Shown: positions 34,576-48,835, numbered from the stretch's first letter. The stretch: 64,000 bases of DNA from Oncomelania hupensis (GCA_036898135.1 CM072522.1:248001-312000), one strand, 5' to 3'. The notes: generated from the letters alone by a model not told the origin. Numbers and translations: made by a program.

Positions 34576-34734
34576 GCACTTCAGCTGCAACCTTTCTCAA
34601 TGTCTGTAGAGCACATTTCTGGGAAGGACAACGTTCCAGCAGATTTCCTCAGCAGAAACGCTCAGTAGAGTAGGGTAGGGGAATTCGCGTCGTAGTTAAG
34701 GTTCTTCAAGGTGTTAAGAACTGGGGGGGGGTTG

Positions 34735-36153
34735 TGTGACGACACGAGTTTCAGATAGCAGGGAGAATTATACTTTTTACGAAGTTACACTTCTTTGTAT
34801 GTAGTGTACATAGGGTAGCGTGACCGATTTACTTTTTGCGTATGAAGGTGCAGTTTCGTAAAGTCCGTGCGTAACGAAGAAGACAGGGGTAGGCCAAATT
34901 CAGAATAGGGCTATGTGTAATAAAGAATGTGCATACTGACGAGAGCTCGACTATTTGCTTGTGGCCGGTGCGTTTTCGGTAGGGCAGAGTGGTTTGAGAT
35001 GCTTTTGCGAGAAGGACGAATCTAACCAGGCAGCAACCCTGTGACAGAGGTCATTGTAGTGTAGGGTACTGTTGGAAGGGTGTGTTTATTGCTTATATAG
35101 CCACCCAAGGTCTTATGCCCTCGTCGGGATAAGGATGTTTAGAGTTCGAGAGGAAGAATATTAACTGCCATTTGTGAACGAATGTAGGGTTTTGTTCTTA
35201 ATGTGTGTGTTGTTCTCGATTGAACACCCACCAAGACTTAGTGTCTGTTACAGAACTAAGGTGACCTCATCCTCAGTTATAAGTGTTATTTGGGAAGTGA
35301 AATAACCAGCAATAGCAAGACAAAGTTACTCTCAAAAGACTAACCATTTGTGTACTGTGACAGTGCTGTGTTGTGTTGTGGTGTTGGGGGAGAAGGTGTA
35401 TCACAAGCCGGGGCCTAAAAGGTTTGGGCTGTTACTTCTACGCTATTATTTCTACGCTGTTACTTCTTATGCTGCTTCTTATGCTGTTGACGTTTGGTTA
35501 CCGTTGTTGACGTTGATTGATTTCTAGCCAGCCTGGGGTGTGCCGTTGCCTCTACAGCAGAGAAGAGTTGTGGTGGTCTCTGCCACTGCTGCGAGTTTTG
35601 CCTATGTGTCGAGGCAACACTATTTCAGGAGGTTTTCACACCTAATTCACGCACACACAGACTCACACTGCACCACACCTAAAAACATATTCATTTAGTT
35701 AGAGAATCATCCACTTGTTGTGAAAGAGACTGTTTAGCTCTCTGAGCTACTTGACAAAAACATTGGAACAGTGCTTCAGTGCTACGGCTGCACAGAGATA
35801 GCAGTTTAAGATTAAAAGATTTATAAGGCCATCACTTATTATTTGAAGATTTACATTTTGTATTGATTTATTGATTGTGATTTTGTTGTACGCATTTTGT
35901 AAAGAAACTGTTGTTGTTTAGTTCTGTTTAGGGTTGAACAAGGGGAGGTAATTGTTAGTTAGTATTGGGACGGGGGTCTTGATAGGGGTTGAGGGGAGGT
36001 TAGTTCCCATTTGTCCTGTGTTTGCTTGTTAACTGTGGAATAAAAGAGTGTGATTGTATTCTGGCATTTGTGTTAGTTTATTTTGTTTGAGTTTTATTCC
36101 TTTTCACTCGCTTTATGTGCTGAAGTCACGGAACCCGCTCGGGGGCCGTGACA
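34735..36153 (+). repeat. 3' LTR of the family 2 element
   Basis: 1,419 bp. It begins TGTGACGACACGAG after a G-rich polypurine run and ends GCCGTGACA. A diverged relative is at 7500-8266. It carries GGAATAAAAGAG (about 36038), a likely poly(A) signal, upstream of the end. Confidence 0.9.
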
Positions 36154-36694
36154 CAGAGAGAGAGAAAGATCTTGATAGTCCTCGATTTTTCGTCATTTAA
36201 AAATCAAATTGCACGCCAAATTCGCATCAGAACAAGGAAATTCGACCTGGCGGAAGTGACCGTATGTTTTATTAACATGGGAGATAACCGTGCTTTCAAT
36301 GTATTTTTGCAATGCGGAGTTTTCTCTCTTAGACTGTATGCAAGTGTGGGATACTGGAATACTTGCCTCCCGACAGGTAGAGATGCATGGCGGCTACTGG
36401 AAAACTTGCTTCCCGGCGCGGAAGAGTTAACCGGCGTACGCTGTTTACCAAGCTTTTCACGCTCCCGAGACAACAATAATCACGCATACAGCAACACGCA
36501 GTACCCCCCCCCCCCCCGCCCTTATACTCTTCACACACAGACTACATGGCTTTCTTCACAGGCTGCCCTGTGACAGAGAGAGAGAGGGAGAGAGAGAAAG
36601 GGTGAGGTAAAAGGGCGTTTTTGAACATTATAGATATGCACATGTGCGTTTGTGTTTGTGTTCTCCGAGAATAAGTCGAGGTAGCAGTACACTC
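36154..36694. other. Intron sequence with short GA and C runs; no gene recognised
   Basis: It holds a GA run, a C11 tract at about 36507 and overlapping short open frames on both strands without motifs. Confidence 0.5.
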
Positions 36695-37765
36695 GCGGGA
36701 GAAGTGAAAATGTACGTGAATGGACAACATACCCGCGGATTTGCTTCAAGCAGGGGGAGGAGCGTTGATTGGCATCTTTACCATTATCTGTAACAAGATC
36801 TGTCAGAGTGGGAAACCTACCGCATATTCAGCATCATCAGCCATTTCAGCACAGTCCACCTGAAAATAATAATGAACAGGTTGAAACTCCAAGCAGAACA
36901 AATCATAGCTGAAGAACAAGCTGGATTCAGGTCAGGTTAAGTACCACTGAGCAGATTTTTAACCTCAGAATAATCTCGCTGGAGAAGAACAAGAACTTGA
37001 ACAACTGGTACAGAGGTTTGACACCTCCTCCAGAGCCTTTGGAATGGAAATAAGTGCAGGGATGACAAACATGATGACCGACAACACCAATGGCATCAAC
37101 ATGGACACATCAAAGTCCAAGACAAATCCATCGACACAGTGCACAGTTTCAAATATTTACAAGCAATTGTGTCAGACAGTGGGTCCCGACAGGGAGTCCT
37201 TTTCCAGGATTGCACAAACAACTGCTGCCCTGACAATGTTGAAGCCATTTTGGAAAGATAGAACCATCAGGCCACACTCAGGGGTAAGTTTACTGCGCTC
37301 CCTTGTCATCTCCATCTTCTTATACTGTTGCGAAACATGGACCCTCACAGCAGATCTACAACGAAGAATACAAAGCATGAAGATGAGGTGCTACAGAAGA
37401 CTTCTGAACATTTCCTATGCCCAGCACATTACCAATGACGAAGTCCGATACAATATCTCACACGCCATTGGACAACACGATGACATGCTCACATTGGTGA
37501 AAACACGGAAACCCCGATGGTATGGCCCCATCAGTAGAGCATCAGGCCTTGCAAAGATCATCTGCAAGACACGGTGCAAGGAGGCAGAAGAACATGGAGA
37601 CAGAAAACGAGAATGGATTGGGTTGACACTGAATGAAGTCATGAGGACTTTTGAGAAAAGAGTATATGTAAGATGGAGTACACTGGTTAAGCGATCATCT
37701 GGTTGTCCCAACGATTTTCGTGTTACGGGATATAATAGGATGGGATAGAATAGGATAGGATACGT
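36695..37765 (+). mobile_element. RTE-like LINE copy, decayed
   Basis: Plus-strand copy covering the AEQIIAEEQAGF region, then a deletion, then MEISAGMTNMMTDNTNGIN to the C-terminal end. The tail is GGATAGAATAGGATAGGATA at about 37743-37762. The basic RGRPKKRWED motif is damaged (EHGDRKREW). Stops and deletions show it is inactive. Confidence 0.75.
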
Positions 37766-38108
37766 TGTGTTTGCGCCTGGGATGACATGGGAATTGTTTG
37801 CCATCTTGTTGTTGTTGTTTTTTTGTTTTTTTTTAGCACTAAATCTAAAGTTAGTGAGAATGCAATTATGTGTAATAATTAATCAAATAAATCTAAACAA
37901 TAAATCTATATAACGAATCTAAGCTTGTTTAGTTTACACATGTTATGATGGTAAGCAATATAGTGTCCAGTATCTGACGACTGCTAACGATACTCAATAC
38001 TATCTTTAAACTGAGTTCCCTCTATCCTCTTTCTTCATCCTACAGGTTTTGAAAAGATTAGTAGCTGCCAGAGTTCTATCAACACTACTTTGAACAACAA
38101 GGAAGTAC

Positions 38109-38699
38109 CTGAATTCAGAGTACTTTGTGGTGGAAACGCAGAATATTTCATCAGATCCATCGTGACAGTCACGTCTGAAGTCACAGACCAGTGTGTAGGG
38201 GATGGTTTCTTGCAATGAGCGGCACTTAAACATCTCAACACTCATAGACCGTTCTGCTGACACCACTCTTCCATCCGTTGTTGCTTTTGTTAACGTCCCA
38301 TTGTCTGCCACATACAGCTCACAACGTTCAACATAGCCCCTTACTCCACAGTGGCTTTGAACGTCACATGCCAGAAAACTGTGAATTAACTCATGATTTG
38401 GACAACTTGTCAAACGTGTATGTGGCACAGAGCTTTGCATGGGAAAATACACCGTCTCGTATTCATCGACCGTTTGCTTGTGTTTGATTTCACAGAAGTA
38501 TGTACTGCAAACAGATTCTGAACATCCAACGGGATAAAACATCCCTTGCTCATCCAAAAGCACAGCAAAGCACGTTGTTGAATGCAGATCCATTTGAGAA
38601 AAAATACTGAATGGCGTTCTCAACATCAAGTCATTAGTACTCTGTGTAGAAATGTTTCCGTAATAGCAAGTTGTGTTGTCGATCCAGCGGACCGTTTTT
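38109..38699 (-). CDS. Locus A exon: second half of a C-type lectin domain plus LDLa, GRL101-type receptor
   Basis: A 591-bp internal exon. The acceptor is GTTACAG at 38700 and the donor is TTCAG|GTACTT at 38109/38108; it has one leading and two trailing partial-codon bases. It encodes KTVRWIDNTTCYYGN, then CFAVLLDEQG and CSTYFCEIK, the C-half of a C-type lectin-like domain with its paired cysteines. A cysteine-bearing linker (ELIHSFLACDVQSHC) follows. Then comes an LDLa (FKCRSLQETIPYTLVCDFRR, ending DGSDEIFC). The donor joins the exon at 22212 as AG+G, giving SEF-R-CSSGQYVLPEAVCD, a clean start to the next LDLa. The exon needs an upstream lectin first-half exon; none was found between 38.7 kb and the right edge. 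Confidence 0.82.
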
Positions 38700-38974
38700 C
38701 TGTAACATGCGTAGATTAAACAGTAATCAAGAGTAGGTAGGCCAGGATTCAGATCTAAATTCGTCTATTTTAGTGTAGTAATTAATACGGTATAGTTTAA
38801 ACTACTTGCAAGAAAGCAAATAATAATGTTTTCAAATGTTAAATTTATTGAGCCACTCAGGAACTAGTATGAGGAGCCTGTTGAAAACAAATATGCTTAG
38901 ACCCAAAACTAATTGCAGCACATTCGTATAGCCTGCCTCAACATTCAACACACATTAAACCTTTGTCAGCATCT

Positions 38975-39777
38975 GCCCATCCTATCCTATCCTATCCCGT
39001 AACCCGGAGGTCTTAGGGGCACCACAGATGATCGTTTAACCAGCATACTCCATCTTTCTGTGTCCTCAGCAGCCATGATGGCATCGCTCAGTGTCAAACC
39101 AGTCCATTCTCCAATGTTGTCCTCCCACCTCTTTTTCGGTCTCCCTCTTCTTCTACCTCCTTGCACTGTACCTTGCAGAATGGTCTTTGCAAGGCCTGAT
39201 GATCTGGTGACGTGGCCATACCATCGGAGTTTCCGTTTCTTCACCACTGTGAGCAGATCATCGTGTTGTCCAATGGCTTGTGTGATGGTCTGTCGGACTT
39301 CGTCGTTGGTGATGTGTTGGGTATAGGAAATGCCCAGAAGTCTTCTGTAGCACCTCATCTCCATGCTTTGTATTCTTCGTTGTAGATCTGCTGTGAGGGT
39401 CCATGCTTTGCAAGCATATAGGAAGATGGACATGACAAGAGAGCGCAGCAGTCTTACTTTGGAATGTAGACTGATGGTCCTGTCTTTCCAAATTAGCTTC
39501 AACCTCTCCAGGGCAGCCGTTGTTTGTGCGATCCTGGAGAGGACTTCCTGTCGGGACCCATTGTCTGACACAATGGCTCAGAAATATTTGAAGCTATGCA
39601 CTGTGTTTAGGGATTGGCCTTGGACTTTGATGTCCGTGTTGATGCCATTAGTGTTGTTGGTCATCATTTTGGTCTTCTCTGCACTTATTTCCATTCCGTA
39701 AGCTCTGGAGGTGGTTTCAAGACTCTGTACCAGCTGTTCAAGTTCTTGTTCTTCTCCAGCCAATCCATCAATGTCAA
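38975..39777 (-). mobile_element. RTE-like LINE copy, 5'-truncated
   Basis: Minus strand. The 3' (GGATA)n tail is at about 38977-38995. The frame 39571-38987 (194 residues) runs from MSDNGSRQEVLSRIAQTT to PGYGIG. Upstream, MEISAEKTKMMTNNTNGIN is in another frame. The copy starts abruptly at the FDIDGLAGEEQ motif (39777). Confidence 0.8.
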
Positions 39778-40082
39778 AGAAGAACAAATACAAACTGTAC
39801 AATCTTCAAATTAGATTGTGTATTATTTATGTATAGCAGGTGTAGTAGGTGCAAGTGGGTACATAATATATAAAAACCGTCAAGGAAAAAAAGAAACAGA
39901 AACCCATGAAACCACATGCAGAAAAAGAAACATAACCCTCTCTATCATTGAAGCCTTCATTGGATTTGTTTTCAATGCAGTAATAATTTATTATTATTAT
40001 TTTTTTTATAATATATAAAAATGAGTGTGCCATATGAACAAACAATTGTTAATCTTGGATACCATAGTACCGTTTTAGTGGG

Positions 40083-42069
<1,987 letters not shown>

Positions 42070-42152
42070 TATCCCCCCACCAAGATTAAACTACCAGTTT
42101 AATTACAATTATGGTTTTAAGCAGGGATATTTACATTTTACAGTTTTTTCTT

Positions 42153-45100
42153 TTAAACATTTCTGGACAGAAAATCGGCGTCAACATTTTGCTTGCCTGG
42201 TATTGCTTCCACGGTGAAGTCATATGCCTGCAACTGCATAGCCCACCTCATCAACTTGGGACTCTGAGGCTTGATCCTATGCAACCACTGCAAAGGACTG
42301 TGGTCCGTCTGTACTCGGAAATGACGTCCCAAGAGGAATTGGCTGTACTTCTGTACCCCGAATACCACCGCCAAGCATTCCTTCTCAATGGGGGAATAAT
42401 TCCTTTCTGCCGGGTTCAACTTCTTGCTGGCACAGGCCAACGGCTGGAACCCAAACCCCTGGTCTTGGAGAAGTACTGCTCCCAGCCCGACGTCAGACGC
42501 ATCCGTTCGTAACACGAACTCCTTGGTCCAATCTGGTAGGCAACAGACGGGTTGACTGCACAGCTTCTCTTTCAACTCGTCAAAGGCTTTTTGGCATCGT
42601 TCAGTCCACTGCACTGGCCCCGGTTTTGTTCCACCTTTTGTAAGATCTGTCAGTGGCAAAGCAATTTCAGCAAAATGGGGAATGAAACGACGGTAAAACC
42701 CAACCAACCCCAAAAACGATTTCACCTGTTTTTTCGTTGTGGGTGGTTTCACCTGGCGAATCTTTTCCATGACCCGCTCCAACGGAATCATCTTGCCATT
42801 TCCCACCATGTGACCTAAGTACTCAAGCTGCCTGAAACCAAAATAGCATTTCGATGGTCTAGCAGACAATGTTGCCTCTCTCAAACGACCCAGTACCAAC
42901 CTCAGGATCTCGATATGGCGTTCCTTAGTCTCGGTCGCAACTAATATATCGTCCATGAAGTTGTCCACTTCTTCCAACTTGAGAGGAATCAACAATGCTC
43001 TCATCATCCTGGAAAAACAGGCACCTGCCGTCTTCAGCCCGAATGGCATGACTACAAATTGGAATTGACCCAATTCCGTGGTGAAGGCGGTTTTAGGTCG
43101 GTCCTCTAGCTTGACGGGAATCTGCCAGTATCCCTTGGAGAGATCAATCTTCGTCAAATACTTGGCAAAAAGACATTCAACATCAGGTAACGGTTCAGCA
43201 TCGAAAATTACCTTTTTGTTGAGTCGATGAAAATCGACGCAGAAACGGATGGAGCCATCCCGTTTCCTGACCAACACTACCGGTGAACTGTAGGGCGACT
43301 GGGCTGGTTCGACGACCCCCAGCTTCAGCATGGTCTCGACCTCCTTACGGATGATGTCTTTGTGTGCAAAAGGTATCGGGAACTGCCGGGTTCGCACTGG
43401 AGTGTCGTCCACCGTCCGAATTTCGCATTCAGCCAGCTCGGTCCTCAGCGGCAAATCGGCATCATGGATCTCTGGCGTTTCTGGATCCAGATTGATGTTG
43501 TCCAAAGACTCCTCTGCAACTAAGGGGAACACAGGTAGAGATCCGGAACTCTCCTGAACCTCGGAGTCATTCTGTTCGTCCAGAACAGATACAGCGGCGA
43601 CAACTCCATTTCGCTCCAGGTAACGCTGCAACAGATTTACATGGTAAGTTTTTACCTTGTCTCCCACCTGTATTTTGTAATCCGTAGGACCCACTCTGCT
43701 TTGCACCACGTAAGGTCCCTTCCAAGACATTTTCATTTTGTTCTCTTTGCATGGGGACAACATGAGCACCTTACAACCCACTGGAAAAACCCTGAGCTTT
43801 GCCTTCTTGTCGAAGTGACGCTTCTGACGTGCAGCTTCCTTTCCAAGGGATTCTTTTGCTATCCTGCAAGTTTCTTCAACTTTTTCACGCAAATCGAGTA
43901 CGTGTTGTAAGGCTGTTTTGACTTCCTGCTCCTGCGTCTCTCGAGTCCACAGTTCCTTGAGTACCTGCATTGGTCCTCTGGGTGTACGACCGTACAGCAA
44001 CTGAAAAGGAGAAAAACCTGTACTTGCTTGTGGTACCTCTCTGTAGGCAAACAACAATGCCGGGATATACCTGTCCCAGGTTTTTGGCTTTTCTGAACAC
44101 AACTTCTTGATCATGGACTTTAAGGTTTGATTAAACCGTTCCACTAGCCCGTTGCACATGGCATGGTATGGCGTCGTGAGGTTTCCATTAACAGCTAACA
44201 ACCTGTACACCTCTTGCATTACCTCGGAAGTGAATTGCGAACCTCGGTCAGAGAGCACTTCACCTGGGATGCCCAACCTTGTCCACATCTTCCATAATGC
44301 TTCGGCGATGGTTTCTGCCCTAATGTCTTTTAAAGGAGTAGCCTCTGGGTACCTGGTTGCGTAGTCCACCATGATCAAAATAAATCTGTACCCACGGTCA
44401 GAACATGGAATGATCGGCCCAACAATATAAACCGCTACCTTCTCAAACGGCTGATCCACTAAAGGCATGCTTACCAATGTTGCTTTCGGCACTCTACCTT
44501 TGGGTAACGCTCGCTGACAAACGTCGCATGACTGGCAATACCGGCGAATGTCTCCCGACATCTGAGGCCAATAGAAATCAGTCCAGATCCGGTGCAACGT
44601 CCGTCTTCCTCCAGCATGTCCGCTCATGGGAGTGTCGTGGCCCAACTTCATGACATCCTGTCGAAGAGACTTTGGGACACATATCTGTTTATACGTCCTC
44701 CCCTCATCCTCGACTACCCTCAACAACAATCCCTTCTTTCTGATGAACTTGACTCTTCCCTTTTGCTTTCCTTGGCTAACAACGAGCTCACCTGTGTCTG
44801 CAGCCCGTTGGGCTCTGGTAAGTGTAGGGTCTTCCCGTTGCAGCTTACTCAGCTGTTCTGGAGTAACGTCCAACCCTGATATCCTGTCGACAGGCAATGG
44901 ATGTGTCTCCCTCTCCTTCTTGGCCTGGGCTCTAGTTTGGACTGCAGCCAAACTTCGTGATGCATAAACTGGCACCTTGACAGATTCACCACTAGTAAAA
45001 GTAACAGTGTTGCCTATTACAATGTCACGGCACAGATGGTCCGCTACTAGCATGTGTATTCTCCCTCTTATCCATGGAGAAGAAACAACCACAGATGCAA

Positions 45101-46562
45101 CAGGGTACTCACGCATGACGGTTGGATCTGCAAGCGATACTCTTTGTTTCATCCCCGCCAAAATGTCTTCCTCTGAGACTAACCTGGCTGAAACGATACA
45201 CAGCTCAGCTCCTGTGTCTCGCAAAGCTACCGCTGGGACACCGTTCACGATGACCTTAGCTTCTGACACGACTTCCAGCTGGTTGCATTGGTCACACAAA
45301 CTGGGGACGTCTCGCATCTCTGGCTCCGGCGAATCCGGTCGCATCGCTGCTGACCTGGTTATCTTCCCTTGCTTGCAATCTCTCCGGACATGACCTGGTT
45401 GCTTGCACTGAAAACAAACAATTTCCTTTGTTTTCACGTCACCTCTAAGCTTAGCGCCTGACCCACTCGTCTTACTAGATTCTGGCGACCGATCTCCCGT
45501 CCGCTTTTGTCGTTTGCCATCCTGGTTAGATCCGACCCGATCATCCCTCACCGACCGTCTGGCTAAGACGCGATCGTCGGCAATCGTCGCAGCCTGCTCT
45601 GGGGTGGCCGCCTTGTGCTCCCGCACAATGATAGCTAACTCTGGGTTTAGAGTGTTCACAAACTGCTCTAGAACAAAAGCATTTACTACCTGCTCTGGGT
45701 CCTTCTGGTCGACGTTGGCGAGGCAAAACCACCGAGACAACATCTGCTTGAGCCTCTTGATGAAAGACGCAAAGTTCTCGGCCGGCTCCTTCCTCATCGA
45801 CCTGAACGTACGCCTGAAGTAGTCGGCGTCCCGTCGAAAGCGAAACAGTAAGGCCTTCTTCACTTCATCGTAGTTCTTGGCATCCTCTGGCGTCAACTGC
45901 AAAAATGCCTCCCGAGCTGCACCCTGCAAAAGTGGAACTAACCTACTCGTCCACGTAGCTCTTTCCCAGCCATGCATTGTCGCAACCCGCTCAAAATGTA
46001 GAAGATACTGGTCCATGTCATCCTTATCATCAAAAGACGAAATCTTCACCCGGTACCCACTATCATTTAACTTACTGCTCTGTGCTTTTAGTACTTCCTT
46101 TAAAGTACTCACTTCCTCGATTCGCAGTTCCTCTTGTTTTTTGAGCTCCTCGCGGCGTACCCTGAGCTCTTCCTGACGAAACTCCTCCAGTCGAGCGTCA
46201 CGTTCCGCCTGCCTCTTGAGCTCCTCCTGTCTCAATCTGAGCTCCTCCCTCCGGAACTCTTCCTGCTGCCTGAGCTCCTCCTGACGAGCGTCACGCTCCT
46301 CATCCGCTCTGGCGAGATCTGCGGCCATCTTAACCAAGTCTGGCCCCATCGTCATTCCTGACGAGACAAGCATTGACATGTAACGTCCCACCCCCGACTC
46401 CTTACCAAAAGATGTCGCTATTCTTGACGCTCCTCTTGACGGTGACATACCTCGACCCTTTGCCGTCATCTTGAACGCGCTGATCGGTGTTGCTTGGGGT
46501 TTGGTGCGTCCTCCACGTGGAGTGGTTTCAGTCACGGGTTTCCCGACAATACCAGTGACCAC
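42153..46562 (-). CDS. Gag-Pol polyprotein, protease-integrase-RT-RNase H order, integrase active site altered
   Basis: 1,469 codons in one frame; start ATG at 46562 (MVTGIVGKPVTE). A charged Glu/Arg coiled coil spans about 85-155. A capsid-like region leads to a CCHC knuckle (CFQCKQPGHVRRDC) near 383. Protease LRDTGAEL is near 448, intact. The integrase HHCC is near 640-690. The core reads VAVYIVGP where the first catalytic Asp is expected (residue 712, codon TAT at 44427-44429). The second Asp (LSDRGSQF) and the Glu (GLVERFN) are present. RT motifs include VDFHRLNKK, KIDLSKGYWQ and FMDDI near 1200. About five residues are missing before KYLTKID compared with the element at 30064. RNase H (TDASDVG, IEKECLA, QTDHSPL) runs to the end, LSRNV. 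Integrase precedes RT, as in Gmr1-type elements. Confidence 0.92.
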   Translation of the reverse strand: MVTGIVGKPVTETTPRGGRTKPQATPISAFKMTAKGRGMSPSRGASRIATSFGKESGVGRYMSMLVSSGMTMGPDLVKMAADLARADEERDARQEELRQQEEFRREELRLRQEELKRQAERDARLEEFRQEELRVRREELKKQEELRIEEVSTLKEVLKAQSSKLNDSGYRVKISSFDDKDDMDQYLLHFERVATMHGWERATWTSRLVPLLQGAAREAFLQLTPEDAKNYDEVKKALLFRFRRDADYFRRTFRSMRKEPAENFASFIKRLKQMLSRWFCLANVDQKDPEQVVNAFVLEQFVNTLNPELAIIVREHKAATPEQAATIADDRVLARRSVRDDRVGSNQDGKRQKRTGDRSPESSKTSGSGAKLRGDVKTKEIVCFQCKQPGHVRRDCKQGKITRSAAMRPDSPEPEMRDVPSLCDQCNQLEVVSEAKVIVNGVPAVALRDTGAELCIVSARLVSEEDILAGMKQRVSLADPTVMREYPVASVVVSSPWIRGRIHMLVADHLCRDIVIGNTVTFTSGESVKVPVYASRSLAAVQTRAQAKKERETHPLPVDRISGLDVTPEQLSKLQREDPTLTRAQRAADTGELVVSQGKQKGRVKFIRKKGLLLRVVEDEGRTYKQICVPKSLRQDVMKLGHDTPMSGHAGGRRTLHRIWTDFYWPQMSGDIRRYCQSCDVCQRALPKGRVPKATLVSMPLVDQPFEKVAVYIVGPIIPCSDRGYRFILIMVDYATRYPEATPLKDIRAETIAEALWKMWTRLGIPGEVLSDRGSQFTSEVMQEVYRLLAVNGNLTTPYHAMCNGLVERFNQTLKSMIKKLCSEKPKTWDRYIPALLFAYREVPQASTGFSPFQLLYGRTPRGPMQVLKELWTRETQEQEVKTALQHVLDLREKVEETCRIAKESLGKEAARQKRHFDKKAKLRVFPVGCKVLMLSPCKENKMKMSWKGPYVVQSRVGPTDYKIQVGDKVKTYHVNLLQRYLERNGVVAAVSVLDEQNDSEVQESSGSLPVFPLVAEESLDNINLDPETPEIHDADLPLRTELAECEIRTVDDTPVRTRQFPIPFAHKDIIRKEVETMLKLGVVEPAQSPYSSPVVLVRKRDGSIRFCVDFHRLNKKVIFDAEPLPDVECLFAKYLTKIDLSKGYWQIPVKLEDRPKTAFTTELGQFQFVVMPFGLKTAGACFSRMMRALLIPLKLEEVDNFMDDILVATETKERHIEILRLVLGRLREATLSARPSKCYFGFRQLEYLGHMVGNGKMIPLERVMEKIRQVKPPTTKKQVKSFLGLVGFYRRFIPHFAEIALPLTDLTKGGTKPGPVQWTERCQKAFDELKEKLCSQPVCCLPDWTKEFVLRTDASDVGLGAVLLQDQGFGFQPLACASKKLNPAERNYSPIEKECLAVVFGVQKYSQFLLGRHFRVQTDHSPLQWLHRIKPQSPKLMRWAMQLQAYDFTVEAIPGKQNVDADFLSRNV

Positions 46563-47023
46563 AGTCTCCCCAGTGGTGCCACAACCAAGTCTTTCGCGTC
46601 AACATTCTCATCAACATCACTATTACTCAACTCAGGCTGATACTTTCCCCCAGATGTTAATGCCATTCTTGAAACAACCTACCTAACACCCTATCAAACA
46701 CCCCACCCTATTTCCCCACCTAACCAACTACTTACAATAGAAGTGCAGACAGTCGTCGCGAGTGAGTGTCCGCGTCTTGGCCACAGAACACGGACTGGCA
46801 AGGAACGTCCTCTCCCAGCCGCAACTCCCTCGTGGAACCTGGTGTAAGTCCGCTTGCACAAGGCCCCGGACGCCCGCCTACCTCCCACTGAAAAATAGTT
46901 GCATACACACCACAATCTCACAACACACCCTAGCTAAACACAGGCCACTAACACTACTAACACTATCCTAGCAGTCAGTTGGTCAGTCAGTCGTCGTCAA
47001 TCGTAATCACGTCAGTCATTCGT

Positions 47024-47042
47024 AATCACGTCGGGGTCACCA
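47024..47042 (-). promoter_or_regulatory. Primer-binding site, tRNA-Trp type
   Basis: The minus strand reads TGGTGACCCCGACGTGATT, 6 bp after the LTR end. It is complementary over 19 bases to the 3' end of animal tRNA-Trp (…AATCACGTCGGGGTCA plus CCA), from memory of that tRNA. Confidence 0.8.
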
Positions 47043-47048
47043 AATATA

Positions 47049-48569
47049 TGTCACGACCTAATGTCGGACAGAGATCCCTCCCGAAACAACCCAGCTATCT
47101 AACTAACTACCCGAAACTAAACAGTCACACGCACACACACACAAAATAAGTAACAAACACGTCAATGAAGTTTTAAAATAAAAAAACAAGTTTTACTTCC
47201 CAAAATCACACACACTTTCATACGCACAAGACAACAATCATACCAACCATACATAAACAAAGCATCAACAAAAATATAATCAGATGAAATGGAAAATGAA
47301 TGAAATGAGATGATAAATGACTGAATTGGAATGCACTATTTAAACATGGCAAAAAAAACACAACAAAGTAAATCAAATGGTATTTCAGACTTTAAACTGC
47401 TTAGACCAGAAAAAATACCATTAGGAAAGAAAACTCCAAAATTGTCTTTGGTTATTAACAAGGCACAAAAGTCAAACGTTCATTTATAGTTAATAGGTGC
47501 CTTTTTTTTGTTTCAAAAGAATTAATATAAAAACCAGTTGATAGTCAAAAGGATGACTAAATAAATAATGTAAACCACGTGGCAGAAGACCGCTGAGCCG
47601 GCACCGCTGGCAAAGGTCCAGGGAAGAACACCCCGAGGGGGGTAAGGCACTGTCCGCAGAAGGCGGCGAGGAAAGCTTCAACCTGCCCACCCTCGGGGTT
47701 CTCCGACAACCGCTGCTGCACCCGGTCGTACCGACGGCCCGGGAAGGTTGAGACGGTTCCAGACGCAGACCCAGTCACACCGGTAACTGCCAATGCCGCT
47801 CTGTCTCGACTGAAATCGCCCGGTGTCACCCAGCTCAGTAGCCGACCGGGTAAACGTGGTGATGGCCCAGATGACCAATGGACTATGTGGTTAATGAAGA
47901 TGTCATTGATGAAGTAGAGGAAGAGCGAAGAAGATGAAGAACGAAGGATGAAGAACGAGGACTCATCCTGTAATCAGGCACGAGTATAAGTCCCAGTACA
48001 AATATAGAATTATTTACCCCCTGCCGGTTATTATACCAAAGAATGTTCATATATACCACCGATATATAACCCGGGAAAGATAATCTCTATTACAAATGAA
48101 CATGATGTTTTCTTAATCACGGAATATATATATATATATATATACATACAACGTCTAATATATACATTCTCAAACATTCCAACACATTCACAACACATAA
48201 CCTGGGGACATATAAAATGCTACCCGCCCCTGACCCAACATTTCAACCTAACACAATGCAATAAAAAAGCAAAACGGGAGAAATAAATAGGAACACAAAC
48301 AAACTATCTTTCATTTACACCAAGACAAGAACCAACGGCTGTAAGAAAACAAAGCATTCACTTACCAGTCCGTGTTCGAATCTTTTGACCCTGTGGACAC
48401 TCGACTGTCTGCTTATACCTAGATATAAACACACCTATAGACCGGTCACAACAGACCTAAGATGTCTACTGTCCTTGACTTCAGTGCTAGACTAAATCCA
48501 AGTTGGTCGCACAACCACATCAAAAAATATGTCTCCCTGCCTCAATGTCACTAACCTACGTATATATAT
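47049..48569 (-). repeat. 5' LTR of the family 3 element, main part
   Basis: Matches 40187 onward almost base for base, except the TA run at about 48125-48144 is only about 20 bp. It is broken at the TA stretch 48561-48569 by the nested family 1 element and resumes at 52718-53008, ending at AACCTGACA on the plus strand. Confidence 0.9.
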
Positions 48570-48835
48570 TGTTACGTTGAAACGCGAATGGTAGTACGTC
48601 GGAAACGTGTACGATAGATCTAATCGTTTCGTTTTGCAAAGTATTCAATAATGGAGTTTATTTACCTTTGATTTGAGTTTGCATTGTTGTTAGGAGTGGT
48701 TTTGTATAACGTTGATAATTTTCGTTGGTCGATATTATTGAAGAATTTTCGTGATCTGTCGATAGAAATTTCCCGATGGATATCGAAGGTCGTGAATGTT
48801 CCCGGAAGTAGAGGAAATAGGTATGACGTAAGTCA

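Larger units (their letters stand above)
29464..36153 (+). mobile_element. Gmr1-like Ty3 LTR retrotransposon, family 2
   Basis: Plus-strand element. The 5' LTR is truncated to its last 266 bp (29464-29729). A primer-binding site, a 4.5-kb gag-pol frame (30064-34575), a polypurine tract (about 34721-34731) and a full 3' LTR (34735-36153) follow. The two LTRs differ at only about two of the 266 comparable positions, so the insertion is recent. Loss of most of the 5' LTR, a protease active-site change and a late nonsense codon mark it as defective. It lies in the locus A intron, opposite to the receptor's transcription. Confidence 0.92.

Noticed and set aside
36148..36573. 141-codon open frame after the family 2 3' LTR
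   Set aside because: It starts inside the LTR end, contains a C-tract, and has no recognisable domain.
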